From Punica granatum (taxonomy: Eukaryota > Streptophyta > Magnoliopsida > Myrtales > Lythraceae): a DNA stretch of 64,000 nucleotides. The DNA lies in contig NC_045127.1 in assembly GCF_007655135.1 (NCBI RefSeq), positions 44,855,426 through 44,919,425 on the forward strand. Reading direction: 5' to 3'. Of this stretch, positions 32,701 to 44,764 are shown piece by piece (the stretch's first letter is position 1; every line of letters begins with the position of its first letter). The position numbers and the translations under genes are program-made. The notes beneath the pieces were generated by a model that saw only the letters and a list, made by a program, of their open reading frames with translations, had not been told where the DNA came from and did not search any database.

Positions 32701-33720
32701 TGTAGCAACTCTTGCTCCATTTCCAACTCGTAGGTCCACCTCGCCCTTTGTCAACGATCTACTGTCCTTTAGGTCCTGCATATTTCCACAAATATGAGCA
32801 CCACATCCGGTATCTAATACCCAAGATGTAGAAGTAGTAGATACATTAATCTCTATAACATGGATACCTGAAGTGGAAGTCTCACTTCCCTTCTTCTTCT
32901 TCAACTCTTCCAGGTATATCTTACAATTCCGCTTCCAATGTCCAGTGTTTCCACAATGGAAGCAGTAATCATTCTTCGCCACCTTGGCTTTAGGCTTCAA
33001 CGCACCCAAGTCAAAATTGGATGCACCTTTAGCCTTCTTGCCTTTACTCTTGCTCTTGCCCTTTCTTTTGGTCCCTTGGACCATTAGAACGGATGTCCCC
33101 TTGCTGATATCATGCTCAGCTGTTCTCAACATGCTAAGCAGTTCAGGCAATGGTTTATTGTAGTCATTCATATTATAGCTCATAATGAACTGACTATAAC
33201 TGCTGGGCAGCGACTGTAGGACTAAATCTGTGGCCAACTCTTGACCAAGAGGAAATCCCAGTCTTCCCAGAGTCTCGACGTACCCAATCATCTTGAGTAC
33301 ATGAGGACCTACCGGGCTACCCTCAGTCAACCTTGCTTGAAAAAGTGCTTTAGAGATCTCGAATCTCTCATGTCGGGCCTGCTCTTGATAGAGCTGCCTG
33401 AGATGCACGATCATATCGTACGCCTTCATGTTCTCGTGTTGCTTCTGAAGCTCCGAGTCCATGGTGACTAACATGAGACATCCGACGTTTACGGCATCAT
33501 CATGATGCTTACTATAAGCATCTTTCTCAGCTTGGGGGGCATCGTCAGGCGGTGGCGCAAGAAGAGGTTGCTCTAAGACATATAGCTTCTTTTCTTGGGT
33601 GAGAACAATTCTCAAGTTTCGATGCCAACCAAGGAAATTATTCCCTGACAGTTTGTCCTTATCAAGGACGGATCGCAAACAGAAAGTACTAGAAGTGCTC
33701 CCTGCCATGGTAACTACCAT
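29755..33720 (-). CDS. copia gag-pol polyprotein, intact
   Basis: One uninterrupted frame of 1,321 residues from ATG 33720; the frame extends to TTG 33732. Domain order is copia-type: Gag; a CCHC zinc knuckle (CFHCGNTGHWKRNC); aspartic protease with WVLDTGCGAH; the GAG-pre-integrase HLGH-type motif (WHCRLGH); an integrase core with D..D..E-type residues (HTDVCGP, LRSDRGGEY, NGVAERRNRTL); reverse transcriptase (MDVKTAFLNG, YVDDILLIGND); RNase H (DASFQTDKDD, TEAEYIAASNAAKEAVW). Integrase before reverse transcriptase separates it from Ty3/gypsy. No stop or frameshift interrupts it, and every catalytic motif I can check is intact, so the element may still be capable of transposition. It ends three bases before the polypurine tract. 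Confidence 0.97.
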   Translation of the reverse strand: MVVTMAGSTSSTFCLRSVLDKDKLSGNNFLGWHRNLRIVLTQEKKLYVLEQPLLAPPPDDAPQAEKDAYSKHHDDAVNVGCLMLVTMDSELQKQHENMKAYDMIVHLRQLYQEQARHERFEISKALFQARLTEGSPVGPHVLKMIGYVETLGRLGFPLGQELATDLVLQSLPSSYSQFIMSYNMNDYNKPLPELLSMLRTAEHDISKGTSVLMVQGTKRKGKSKSKGKKAKGASNFDLGALKPKAKVAKNDYCFHCGNTGHWKRNCKIYLEELKKKKGSETSTSGIHVIEINVSTTSTSWVLDTGCGAHICGNMQDLKDSRSLTKGEVDLRVGNGARVATLTVGTYHLVLPTGLVLDLNDCYYVPAISRNIISVSCLDKKGFCFTIKNKCCSMYMNDVYYGSAHLSNGLYVLDLDTPIYNVETKRLKSNDSNPTYLWHCRLGHISENRISRLHKDGLLDSFDLESIETCEPCLMGKMTKAPFTGKGERASDLLALIHTDVCGPVNKLARGGYLYFITFTDDFSRFGYVFLMKHKSESFEKFKEFKNEVENQLGKSIKVLRSDRGGEYLSYEFADYLKQCGILSQLTPPETPQWNGVAERRNRTLLDMVRSLMSHANLPDSFWGYALQTAALILNNAPSKSVERTPYEMWYGKRPKMSFLKIWGCEAYVKRLSSDKLGPKSDKCYFVGYPKETRGYYFYNPIEGKVFVARTAVFLEKEFLSKGTSGRKLELGEVLPQNDIDQSTGDVAEQVPQVVVAQSSTQVTQEPRRSSRIRHEPERYGFLVTQDNDVLLIDNDEPTTYAEAVIGPDSEKWLEAMRSEMESMYTNQVWTLVDPPEGAKPIGCKWVFKKKTDMDGNVITFKGRLVAKGFRQVHGVDYDETFSPVAMLKSIRILLAIAAYYDYEIWQMDVKTAFLNGKLLEDVFMTQPEGFVDPHCAEKVCKLQRSIYGLKQASRSWNLRFDDAIKEFGFIKNEDEPCVYKKVSGSVVIFLVLYVDDILLIGNDIPSLQSVKTWLGMCFSMKDLGEATYVLGIRIYRDRSKRLLGLSQSAYIDKVLRRFSMQDSKKGSLPMLHGISLSKAQSPSTREERDRMNRIPYASAIGSIMYAMLCTRSDVSYALSMTSRYQSDPGERHWIAVKNILKYLRRTKEMFLVYGSEEELVVRGYTDASFQTDKDDSRSQSGYVFCLNGGAVSWKSSKQETVADSTTEAEYIAASNAAKEAVWIKKFITELAVVPSIADPVDLYCDNNGAIAQAKEPRSHQRSKHILRRFHLIREIIDRGDVKICRIPTDENLADPLTKPLVQRKHEAHTRSIGIRQMPDWL

Positions 33721-34409
33721 AGAAATATACAAAATAAGTATTATGACACAACAATATTTAATGAGGACTTTATAAATATTGCTCCCACTATTTATATCAA
33801 ATCAATGACCCTCAACATTGATTCAGAGAATATCATTCTCATAGTAGCTCAAGATCCATATCTCACCAAGCTCTGAGTCAGCGAGGGCTGATTCACCCAG
33901 AACTGGCTATTTAGGTAGGGAACTCACTTTCCCAATTGCATCACATGCAACTCTTGATTAGTTGAGTGAATAACTCCTTATTCAAATCTATCTTATAGAT
34001 CGATGCCCAACTACATGCCTCTGAACTCCTAATCCTATTAGGCTTGCTCAGTTAAGTCCGACCCACTGGTAAACACAATGTCTTACTAGGATAGATAAGG
34101 GCATCCTGCGAAGGCAAGGTCTACACACTCATCGATCTTGGTCTTGACGAGCATTACACGGTGGAAGGATATGGACTTAATATTTTGAGGGATTTGATTA
34201 ACATTTAATCGATCTCACTATACACTATTATGTAACTATTACATAATAGTCCACACGTATAACTATTATACTAACACAACTAGGACATAGTCCATGTCTA
34301 ACAGTCATGCACCGCAAATATCAAACATAATCATACCAGTACCAAGCATAAAATCATATTTTATGCTATTATCTACTCAGATTCTAACTAGCTAGGCTCT
34401 GATACCAAT
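33721..34409 (-). other. untranslated leader of the copia element
   Basis: About 690 bp between the 5' LTR and gag-pol on the minus strand, with no convincing open frame. It should contain packaging and dimerisation signals, which cannot be read directly. Confidence 0.7.
34395..34407 (-). other. tRNA primer-binding site of the copia element
   Basis: On the element strand it reads TGGTATCAGAGCC, two bases after the 5' LTR. This is complementary to the 3' end of initiator methionine tRNA, the usual primer of plant copia elements. Confidence 0.92.
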
Positions 34410-36072
34410 TGCTAGTTCCACGGGGCGCAACGGAAGCGAAAAAGGAACAGAAATTCAAAATTTCCTACCCGTGAAACTAATTCCAAGACCTACTAGAAGA
34501 GTAAGAGTAAATAAAAGCGTACCTGGAATATTTAAAGTTGTCGACCGAGCGTCCCACGCGTGACGCCTCTACTGGAATCCACACCGACTTTGTCGACGAG
34601 TCTTCGAGATCGGCGGTGCTAGCGACCAACACTCGAAAGAAACACCGATGCGACACCCGAAATTTATTAGACTAATGGACCTTATTTGAGTTGAACAATT
34701 CAACCCAAAATATATATATTTTATATGCACACATATATGCACGTACATATATATATTAGCATATATATATATAATATGTGTGCGCTTTTATATATAAGCA
34801 TATATATATAATCGTGCTTACTGCCCCTTTTTATAAGCAATATGGGGGGGTGAAGATGAAATCCCAACCGATGTGGGATTTAGGGAATTAAGGTTCCCTT
34901 ATGACATGTGTCCTTACACATGTTAATCCACATAAAAGCCACGTGTCACCATATTAATCGTGCATCAATTTGGTCCATTTAATCTAATAAATCGAGTCTA
35001 ATTAATCGACAAATTTAATCTCATTAAATATCCAATTAATTAGTCGCACCATAAATCATCTAATCTCTATTAGATGATTTTATTGTTTCAAAATATCTCG
35101 TCAATTTAGTCGTAGTGTGTGACCCTGTAGGTTCCCAATTACGTTGACAGTAATATCAAAATCTCTATTTCAATATTACAAACAGTGAGTGGCATCTAGC
35201 AATGCATCACTGTTACTCAAGTAATCGGAAAGTCAATTTCTCGACGAACCTTGTGACCTCCGTTACCGTGTAATATAATCCCTTTGTCCTCTATATCTCT
35301 ATTGAGCCCAAGGCATGGTCGATGACATCCTTGTATGGCTCAATATCTCTTTTTCTTGGTTTACCGGGTAAGTCTATCAGAACAAATGAGCTCGATATCA
35401 TTATATCGACTCATTTGGGTATGCATACACTTTTAGACTTAACCACCAAGTGGCCGTGAGATATCGCTCCCGTTTCGTAGGAGGGACAAATCCTATCTTG
35501 ATCACTCACATTCCTCTCCATGCTCTGTGGTATACCCAATAACTGTCTTTATAACCATCCTGTTACAGTGGCGTTTGACAGTATCAAAGTATATGACATT
35601 ACATGTAGGAATCTATGGTGACCTCAAGTCAAAGGACTATTACACTATAGTCACTTTGAGATATGCTAATGACAGTCACGTAACAACCCATGTAGCAATC
35701 TCATGGCGGATCAGTCCTATACACATTACTCTTAATGTATACATGTGGTGTGATTTGATATCTCCATATCCATGACCTATGAGATTTGATCATCAATCAA
35801 CACTTACACTAATCTAACCGTATTATCGTTGTCCTAATTAACGATAATACTTTGACTATGGACATTTAGGAATAATGTTCAGTAATTATAGGATCTCACA
35901 ATCAAGTCACACTTGATGCCTATTGAACCTACTATTCCAAGGACATTATTGTGTAAAATCATATTTAGCGCAATCTACACAATAACAGATATGCCTCGTA
36001 ATATAATGAAATACATGTCATATTACAGAACTGATGATAGATTGCATCTAGGGCATACACCAATTCCCAACA
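34410..36072 (-). repeat. 5' LTR of the copia element (right on the plus strand)
   Basis: 1,663 bp, almost identical to the left LTR. Differences seen: two substitutions in the TATATA-rich stretch (near 34739 and 34743), one extra G in the G run near 34845-34851, and one substitution near 35638. Confidence 0.95.
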
Positions 36073-39000
36073 AGACATACCACATTGACTTGCCTCTCTC
36101 AAGAATCAACCACTAGCTGCCTTCCAGCTTTGCATGAGGAGGGGAATATAATTGACTATGACGCAGGCTTCCGCATTCAGTCTAAATTGATCATGAGTTT
36201 CATATTTGGATCTGACTGACATGAGATGCACTTTGATTATCTCAAAACTGGACCTAACATGGTATGAGTTCAAACAAACGTGTTACCATATCATCTTAAA
36301 GTTTTTACTTGGCCTATAAGTAACTTGGTTCATTTCCAACCCAAAACCTCATCCTGATAAATTATGGTACTCAATTTTTCATAAACTCATGAATTCATTT
36401 ATATTTTTTCGATGTGGGACAAGAGCTCTTCATAAAAGATTTTAAGCTTTTATTATTATGGAAATAGATGACGAGGAGAACACAAGAGCAAAAATTAAGT
36501 GCCGTTTGCTTTTAGGATACAAATTATATTTTACTCCACTCTAATTCAACGACATAATCATTATTTTTTGTCATTTTCTTCCATTTAATAATAAATTCTC
36601 ATACATATTTATTCCTAACCATTATTACAATTGATTTTTTAATAATAAATTCCTCCATATACTTTTATATTCATATATATATATATACACTTTTTTTGTC
36701 TTTTTCTTTCATTTAATAATAAATTTCACATATATTTTTACTGATTTTATTCCTAAAGGCTGGAATTCAGTGAAACTAGATTCCAACTCAAGAACCACAA
36801 ATATGCATGGTAGTAGTTCCCCTAACGTGTACCAGAAGATAGAAGAAGTCAGATGATTTATACTATGGGAAAAACACGCAAATATAATTATGTTTGGAAA
36901 TATGGATTCGAGTTTCGACGGATCACGAGCGCTACCTATTGCCCACAGGATAGGTACGTTTACTAGATGAGATTAATGAAATTAATGCGAGAACAATTGG
37001 TTAGATGGAATTAGTTGAGGTTTTTGCCCGAAAGGTAGGGGATCCTATTCTCATATTTGAGTGGTTGAGTTGCGTTGTACTAACCTTAATCATGCACTTC
37101 CCATGCATAGATATATATTGCACTTCCCTTTTTTTTTTTTTCTATTCAAGCCCAAGAAGAAAATCCTACAATAAGAAGATTAAATACTATGTATTGACTT
37201 TCTTCCCCATTGGCTAATTCCACTTCTTATCAAGCGAATGGTTTTCTTTCCCCATCATGACATTGACCCATCTGGAGATATGGGAAACAACCTGGCAGCC
37301 TTCGATAGATGAGTTCTGAATCCCATGGCTCTCATCATATTTCCTCATTTCATTTCATTTAATTATTAGTTATATTGGTAGCAGATGATTTTTTGGGGAA
37401 GTTCTTGGTTTTCTTCGGAAATGTCAATTAAATATTACGTCATCTGCCCAAAATTTTGTCCATTGCGGTACCTATGAAGTTGCTCCGGCGTGCAAGATAA
37501 AACTCAAAGTTATATGTTACAGATAGGTGGATTCATCGGAGATAATTTTAGCGTATCGTATATATAAGAAGCGGTATAAGACATACAAATTTCCTTTATA
37601 ATTGTAATAATAAGGTTTAATTGGCGATAATCTTTTTAAATTGTAAAAGGTTGAACTGTCGCCTTCCAAACAATCAATAAGATTTTGATTTTTGTCATTA
37701 TTAATATAGTTTAGTTCACGGACTCTACTTGATTACACACAAACACAGATATTATATATAGCCAAAGGCAACTTGCATTATACAAATTATTGATCGGATG
37801 ATTTTCTCCCCCCGCCTCTAGAGAATTAGAGAGAACTAATTCTTTCATTACGCATCTAATTAATTGAGGAAGCGATTCTAATTGGGGAGCAAAATGATTA
37901 TGGGAAAATGATTATAGAATGTGCAAATACAATTGAATAAACGGTCATGATCACATAAGGACAAGTTGGGTATTAAAGCCTTTCATAACATCTTCTGCCC
38001 GTGTCCTATCGTGAATTAAGAGCCCCAACTTTAAAATCTGTAAAGCTGACGACTAGCCATAGTTAGAATCATCATCCTATCGTATGTTATACCCTTATTG
38101 AATAACATTCTCAATGCAAACGCACGTTAATAAAGCATCGTTCGATGCATAAAAATACTAAATCAATAGATATACAAATGAATGCATACACATAACTATG
38201 GCTTGGATGGTGCATCGATTAAATTCGTTTCATGGCTGCCGATGGGAAAGGTGCATCTGGGACTATAAGGAAGCAGAAGAAACTGCATATATGGGGGAGA
38301 GAATGTCGCTAATGCATTGTTGGTACCAAAGTTTTGCACATGACACATGATCATTGAGTTGAAACCTTAGCAAATTGAGCTGTGGGACATACAAGGGAAA
38401 CTCCCTTCTTATCCTCAATCTTTCTAGTTGTCACCTTTATATTATAATTGTTGTCAACGCCCAAAAAAAGAAATAACGGAAAACCCCCTTCTCTCTTTTA
38501 ATTTCTAAATTCACAGCTAGCCATCAATCACATGAAATGGAAACTCCGATGGATGATTTCTTTAATATAAGTGAAATATCTTTGTGTAGATACGAATCAA
38601 TCATGTGAATCATTGTTATGTATAATTTTGGTCGCCACCTTGTCACATATAATTGAAGATCCACCAAAGCATATATAGAGAAATCATGCACAATCGTGAA
38701 GAAAGATGAGGTTGCTAGTAAGTATATCATTTTTTTGGTGAAATGCTATGTAACCTTAATATGATGCTAGCTAGACACCGAAATTAAATTGGTTAGAGAT
38801 TCACATTTAAATGTACATCCATTGATGTTGATTAATGAGGTTAAATATTGATTCTTTGGGAACTGTTTCAGCTAAGACTTTTAAGAGACGAGTTACCGTT
38901 GCGACTAATTATGTCACCGCGCTCGTAACTGAATTAGTCATCGGGAGAACTCACCCGAATTAAGTAGAGCGCTTGCAATGATTTGAAGAGAGAATCGACA

Positions 39001-40071
39001 CATTCTTATCTTATTGCTATACAAAAGCGAAAAAGAAATCGAAATCGTTGAAAACGTACGCGTCTCTCTATTTTGGCACTTTTTATTTCACCCTAAGAGA
39101 AAATGGCACTTTTTATCCGTTAATCAAGGCATGCAAGCAAAGCACTTCTCACGAAACTTGAGATACAATCCACAAATCTTTTGCATCGCTACGCAATAAA
39201 TACAAAAATCAAGAATTGCACCTTTTTCTTTCGGCGAAAATAATATCTTTTTTATAACACGTACAAAATCATGTGTTTGCAACTTTTTAGGATAAAATAT
39301 TTTTAATCGGCCAAAAAATAGTAAAATACTTTAAGTTTATTTTGAAAACAAAAACATAAAAATTTAAAATTTTAAAGAATAGACGCGAGAACAACGAAGT
39401 AAAAAGAGGAGCTGTGGTGGCCAGTCGCAAGACATCGCTCGGATTTCTATATATATTTTGAAGAGGGAGAGATGACGGGCAGGCAATGGGGTGGTCCTGG
39501 GTAGCGGTTTTGGAAATAAGCTAAGCAAAATCTACTTGTTGAAAAATTTATATAATCACTTTCCATTTACCTCAAATTCTTATCCTCTTTGAAATCTGAT
39601 AGATTAAATGCACCGTCAGGGTATATAATAATTACTTAAACTGAGGATTGCAGCTACACGCATCAATTTTTATCAAACAAAGCACAAAAATTTCCTCCCA
39701 CTCAAATTGATAGACCCGTTGATGGCAAGTATTATTAGATCTTGTCCTATATCTCTTATAATTATAATTATTTTCATATAAAAGGATTGCCACCCTGGCA
39801 TCCGATTGGACCATCCATATTTATAAAAATTTGCTCCAGTCTCCCGTGGCCCCACACGTCGATATAATTTTGGAAAGTTTACTTCACTGGCCTTCCAATT
39901 ATAATTTAAATCCGAAAATTGTATTTGTGAAAATGAATCACACGGATATATAAATAGCGCCATAGGGAGAAGGATAGAGAGAGAGAGAGAAGCTTCGAAA
40001 CGAAGCAAAAATATAGAGAGAAGAGAACAAAATCAAAGCCGAAAAAAAAGAAGACAATTGAAGAGCAAAAG
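36073..40071. other. intergenic spacer upstream of XTH
   Basis: Starts with the second half of the copia-interrupted repeat unit (36073-36360) and the opening of a fourth unit (36361-36432). A possible partial family A MITE is at 36504-36760. From 36770 to 39930 the sequence is AT-rich with no recognisable gene, RNA or repeat. The last 130 bp is the XTH core promoter and leader. Confidence 0.55.
39947..39956 (+). promoter_or_regulatory. TATA box of the XTH gene
   Basis: TATATAAATA, 116 bp upstream of the XTH start codon. A (GA)n-rich leader follows from about 39973, so transcription probably starts near 39980. Position and sequence match a standard plant TATA promoter. Confidence 0.65.
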
Positions 40072-42464
40072 ATGGATCCAAATTCGGGACGCCGTAGCGT
40101 CCTCTACCGCTCAACATCTGCCTCATTTCTCGTTCTCCGCTTCGTCTTCTTCCTCCTCTCCTTCTCCTTCGTAGCCACAGCCGATCGCTTCAACATCACC
40201 ACCATCCCCTTCGCCGATGGCTTCAGACCCCTCTTCGGCGATGGCAACTGCAAGCCCTCCCTTGATGGCCGTGGCGTCAACGTCCTCCTCGACCGCTTCA
40301 CCGGTAATAAACATATATCATCACACAATCACACACACACACACACACAGACACACATACTCTCATCTCTTTGTTTTCATGATCCCAGCCGTTAAATATA
40401 TAGAATTATTCTTCCGGTATTTATAATTCTCAGCTCGCTATTTCACGAATCTCGGTTACAGTCACAATACATAGGGAACGAGTATAAATTCAATAGCTTA
40501 TCATGTTACAGTATCATTAAAGATTATGATGTTCAGCATCACGGGGAAAAATATTAACTGCTGAATTTACGTTCATATAGGGGCCGGGTTTATATCGTCG
40601 GACATGTACCAGCACGGGTTCTACAGCGCGAAGATCAAGTTGCCATCGGATTATACCGCGGGAGTAGTCGTTGCGTTTTATGTAAGTGCATAATCTATAC
40701 ATCCATATTGTATTTTTCTTTATCTCGTCCTTCTTGGACTTTTCTTTTGGTCGTTTTCCTCGGAAGAATGTAAGATGTCCTTCGTATTGAATTGATCAAT
40801 TCTGGGTTCCACATATAAATTATACATGTATATAAATATATTTATTATTTTTTGCCTGAAAAATCCATGAAAATATGCGGATATCAACTTTTGTAACGGA
40901 AGAGAAGGAAATTGGAAAAACGGGTTCCTTTATTTTTAATCGTGAATGATTGTCAATGATGAAAAGTGGGATAGGAGTGGGTTGCTAATGTCAAACTTAC
41001 ACACATTTTTAATTTTTTTCTTTCTTTTGGCATGTAGACGTCAAACGGTGACGTTTTCGAGAAGACACATGACGAATTGGACATCGAGTTCTTAGGAAAC
41101 ATACGGGGGAGGAAATGGAGGTTCCAGACGAACATATACGGGAACGGGAGCACTCATCGCGGGAGGGAAGAGCGTTACACTCTCTGGTTCGATCCCACCA
41201 AGGACTTCCACCGATACAGCATCCTCTGGACCCCCAAAAATATCATGTGAGTGTCGACTTCCTAAAGCCATGAAATCTAATATTTTTATATGCGTTTATT
41301 TGTAAGAGAATAATCTGAAAAATATCATTATCATTATATAAATCTTGGTAATAGATTAGTGGATGAATATACAGAATTAAAAATTGGCACTAATTCATGT
41401 ATTTTATGGTAAGTGTGACATCAATGTGGAAAGAAAGGCTTGCAATTGCGTGTGGGATGTTTCAAACCATAATAGAGGTCCCCAAAAGGATAAGAGCGCT
41501 TATAGTCATGGCCCTTGAATTTTCTTTTCTTCAATAATTAATAATACATTTTTTCCTCTTTAATAATTTTTCATTATTAATAATTACTTTAGCAATTGTG
41601 CCAACCCAAAAATAGTCTTGCATGGCAAGCTTCAGTGCATCCTTTCAATTTTGTCCTCCTTTTATCATTCACAAGTTAATGAAAATTGTCCATTAGAAAC
41701 TTTTTCTCAAAAGTACATTCATGCATGTTAGCAAAATAATAGTTCGAAATTAGTGAATAAATCGGAACCTTTCCAATTACGTTTGAGATTTATTGAGACC
41801 GAACATAGTAGTCGTCCTATATCTATCGAATACCGTATAAAGCAAACCACAAGTGGCGTAAAAACTTGTAGCTAGAGTTTACAGTTACTTTAGAGGAGTG
41901 GCTCCTTAGGTTTCCCATAAGGATTGACAACAACAGCTTCTATTGTTGGGGATGGCTCTGCCTAACTACTTGCCCAATTTTCATCGTCATTTTAGCCTTT
42001 TTGGAATTCATGACTCCTGCGGGCATAAAAGTTTGGCCTCAAATAAGCTTAATTTCCTTTATGTGTTGGCTTTTGCTAGCTGGCTGCGAGATCGGGACAA
42101 TCCCAAAAGAGAATTTCCTTATTAATTAACCATTTTTTAATGCAAGCATGCCTATAATTCCCATAGATTTTCTAGAGGCGAACTTATCCTTCACGAAGGA
42201 GAAGAATCTTCATCTTTAAATTGATGATTAAGATGCTAAATGAAATAATTATCGAGGGACGAATTTGTAGTCTAGCCCCACATCGTGGTCCTTAATTACT
42301 CTCTAAGATTAGGTTAATTAATATCAGTTGACATCTATGGTTAACTTTTCTAGCGATACCAATTGCACTAACAACGTATTTTAGAATGATATGGCATAAA
42401 AGAATTGATTCGCAGGAAATTACATGCTCCTTTTCTTGCCTAGAAAAAAAATTATATGCTCTTA

Positions 42465-42500
<36 letters not shown>

Positions 42501-43333
42501 TAATGCAAGGATTACTTTCATGTGTGGTGTCACTACAACATACGTTCCACGCAAGACAATGAACATAGCCCTTAATTATGATAGCAATATTCGGTTGTAC
42601 GGGATGTGTATTGACAATGACCATACGTTATCGATTTTCTAATAAATCAGAAGTAGTCTAGTCAGCATTAATTAAACTTAATTAGCCAGAAACGTATATC
42701 GAACTTATATATATTGAAAATCTCTTTCATTCTTTTCTATTTCCATGCATGCCAATATTCTTTTTTATTTTTGTATGTAATTTCTTTTAAAATTGCAGAT
42801 TTTATGTGGATGAAGTCCCAATTAGAGAAATAGTGAAGACCGAGGCAATGGGCGGCGACTACCCATCGAAGCCCATGTCATTGTACGCCACCATCTGGGA
42901 CGCCTCTGATTGGGCCACGTCAGGCGGCCGGTTCAAAGTCAACTACAAATATGCACCGTTTATTGCCCAATTCACCGACCTCTCCCTCGAGGGCTGCCCC
43001 ATCGACCCGCTCCAGTCCTCCGTTGCCGCCGTCAACTCACTCTGCTCCGAGGCCACCGTGAGGCTCCAGTCCAAGACTTATTCCACCCTCACACCGGGCA
43101 GCCATGCTGCCATGCGCCGGTTCAGGCAGCGGTACATGTACTACTACTACTGTTATGACTCGATTCGATACCCCATCCCTCCACCGGAGTGCATCATCGA
43201 CCCGACCGAGAGGGCTCGGTACCATGACACTGGGCGGCTCAAGTTCGGTGGCAGCCACAAGCGCCGCTCTCGGCAGAGCAGTCTGACTCCCACCAATTAT
43301 GAGAGCAGTGACAAGCAGGCCGATGTTATGTGA
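40072..43333 (+). CDS. xyloglucan endotransglucosylase/hydrolase, group III (XTH27/28-like), four exons
   Basis: Exons 40072-40303, 40581-40681, 41038-41246 and 42799-43333 join into 358 residues. A hydrophobic stretch at residues about 17-37 (FLVLRFVFFLLSFSFVATA) is a secretion signal, so the protein goes to the cell wall. The active site is HDELDIEFLGN, with both catalytic Glu kept; most XTHs read DEIDFEF, so Leu and Ile are mild variants. An N-glycosylation site (NGS) follows at YGNGSTH, as in other XTHs. The XET C-terminal domain (RYMYYYYCYDSIRYPIP, then CIIDPTERARY) ends in a basic tail GGSHKRRSR. That tail and the overall length mark subgroup IIIB, represented by Arabidopsis XTH27-XTH30. 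These enzymes cut and rejoin xyloglucan. Intron 3 is 1.55 kb with an (AAT)n repeat. Confidence 0.95.
42467..42500. repeat. (AAT)n microsatellite in XTH intron 3
   Basis: About eleven AAT units, uninterrupted, inside the long third intron of the XTH gene. Likely length-variable. Confidence 0.9.
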
Positions 43334-44733
43334 ATAAAATAATGAAGTGATAAAAATCTTTGTGTACATGTTTTTCTTTTTTCTTTTTGGTCAAGCGTTG
43401 TTTTCGTTTTTCCAATTCTTTTTTTCATTTTTCATACTTAGAAAGATTATGGATCGGCCATAATATATATAGCAATAATAGTAATAATAATAATAAAGGT
43501 TGTAATATAAAATAGATTTTGTTTACAATTTATATGAGTCAGTTATATGTTACTTATTGGGAAATACTTTTCTATTACTTGTAGTGGAAAGGAGTGGAGA
43601 TTTATTTTCTCATGTATATAAACATGTATTTTTATATCTAATTGTTTGATTAATAATTGTTTAATAATTTTTTGAAAAATAGTTGACGAAAGAGTTTGCA
43701 TGGCAATGTCTCTCTCTTTCTCCTTAAAAAAAGATGTCTCTCTCTCCCCCTCTTGTTTATGTATAATTTTCTATTTATGTGGAGAAGGTGATGCTATTAA
43801 ATAATTACATTTTAATAAGATAGGCGGCGTTGTGATGCAAGTATTTAACTAGCTATTGTCTATTAAATAAATAACTTAATTTTTTGGTGTGTGCTATAAT
43901 ATTTTGAAATTAATGTGTCCGAAAAATCCAGTTTAAACCGAATCAATTCACTAGAATAAACTCTTCTAACAATCGACTCCGAACCATCTTCCCTGAGGTA
44001 TAAATTCCCAACAATCGAAAAGAGTTATTTGTGATGTTTGTGGAGGCTAACATTGCGGTTGAGGTAAGTAACGAAACCGTTAAATCTTGTTCATTTGTTT
44101 ATGATGTTAATTTGTGCTCTCTGTGAGATGTGCATGGTTTAAACAATTTAATCTAAGTTTGTTAATATAAGCAAACGAATAACTGCAATTTATAAGTGAA
44201 TAATTTTCTGGGTAAGTGTGAATTTATATTCAATCGAGAGGAAATATCGTACCATAGCGGATACTGTTAATTCAATGACCGACGGATCACTCTCGAATTG
44301 TTGTTTTCATTCTCCATGCAACCCTGATTTTTTTTTTTGAATATTTGATGAGAAAAGAAGTTTTCGGAGGGGCATATTGTCGGTGGATTATGCGTGAAAG
44401 AACCCAAATTCTTTTCCAAATTCTCGTTCATGCCTTTCGGATATGAATGTGTGTGCATATTTTTTTTAAAATAATAATAACAATATGGCGATTATTGTCT
44501 TGGTGTCCATTCGGCTGTGGATTAGGTGTGTCATGTGTGCATCATATTTTGAATTGGTCACCAATTACTGAAATTAAAGAATGGTAATCCATAATGAAAT
44601 TCATTTGTTGTCTTGAATTTGGGTGATTAAATGGGCTATTGCGAGAAAATAATTTGCCCTTTTTTTTATGTGGCATTTTCTTTGTTCTTTCTTCTTCTGC
44701 TTGTTATATATTGTTCAAATATATATGTCTATG

Positions 44734-44764
<31 letters not shown>

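Larger units (their letters stand above)
28079..36072 (-). mobile_element. complete Ty1/copia LTR retrotransposon
   Basis: A 7,994-bp element lying on the minus strand. Two LTRs (28079-29740 and 34410-36072) flank one long gag-pol frame. The 5-bp target duplication AGACA is present at 28074-28078 and 36073-36077. LTRs begin and end TG..CA. A primer-binding site and polypurine tract lie at the expected positions. By eye the two LTRs differ by three substitutions and one single-G indel in about 1,660 bp, roughly 0.2 percent, so the insertion is recent. All hallmarks of an autonomous element are present. Lineage within copia was not assigned. Confidence 0.97.

Noticed and set aside
29195..36116. 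Plus-strand frames inside the copia element, including the matching 82-codon pair at 29195 and 35527
   Set aside because: They are antisense to gag-pol or lie in the LTRs. The pair is simply the same LTR sequence twice.
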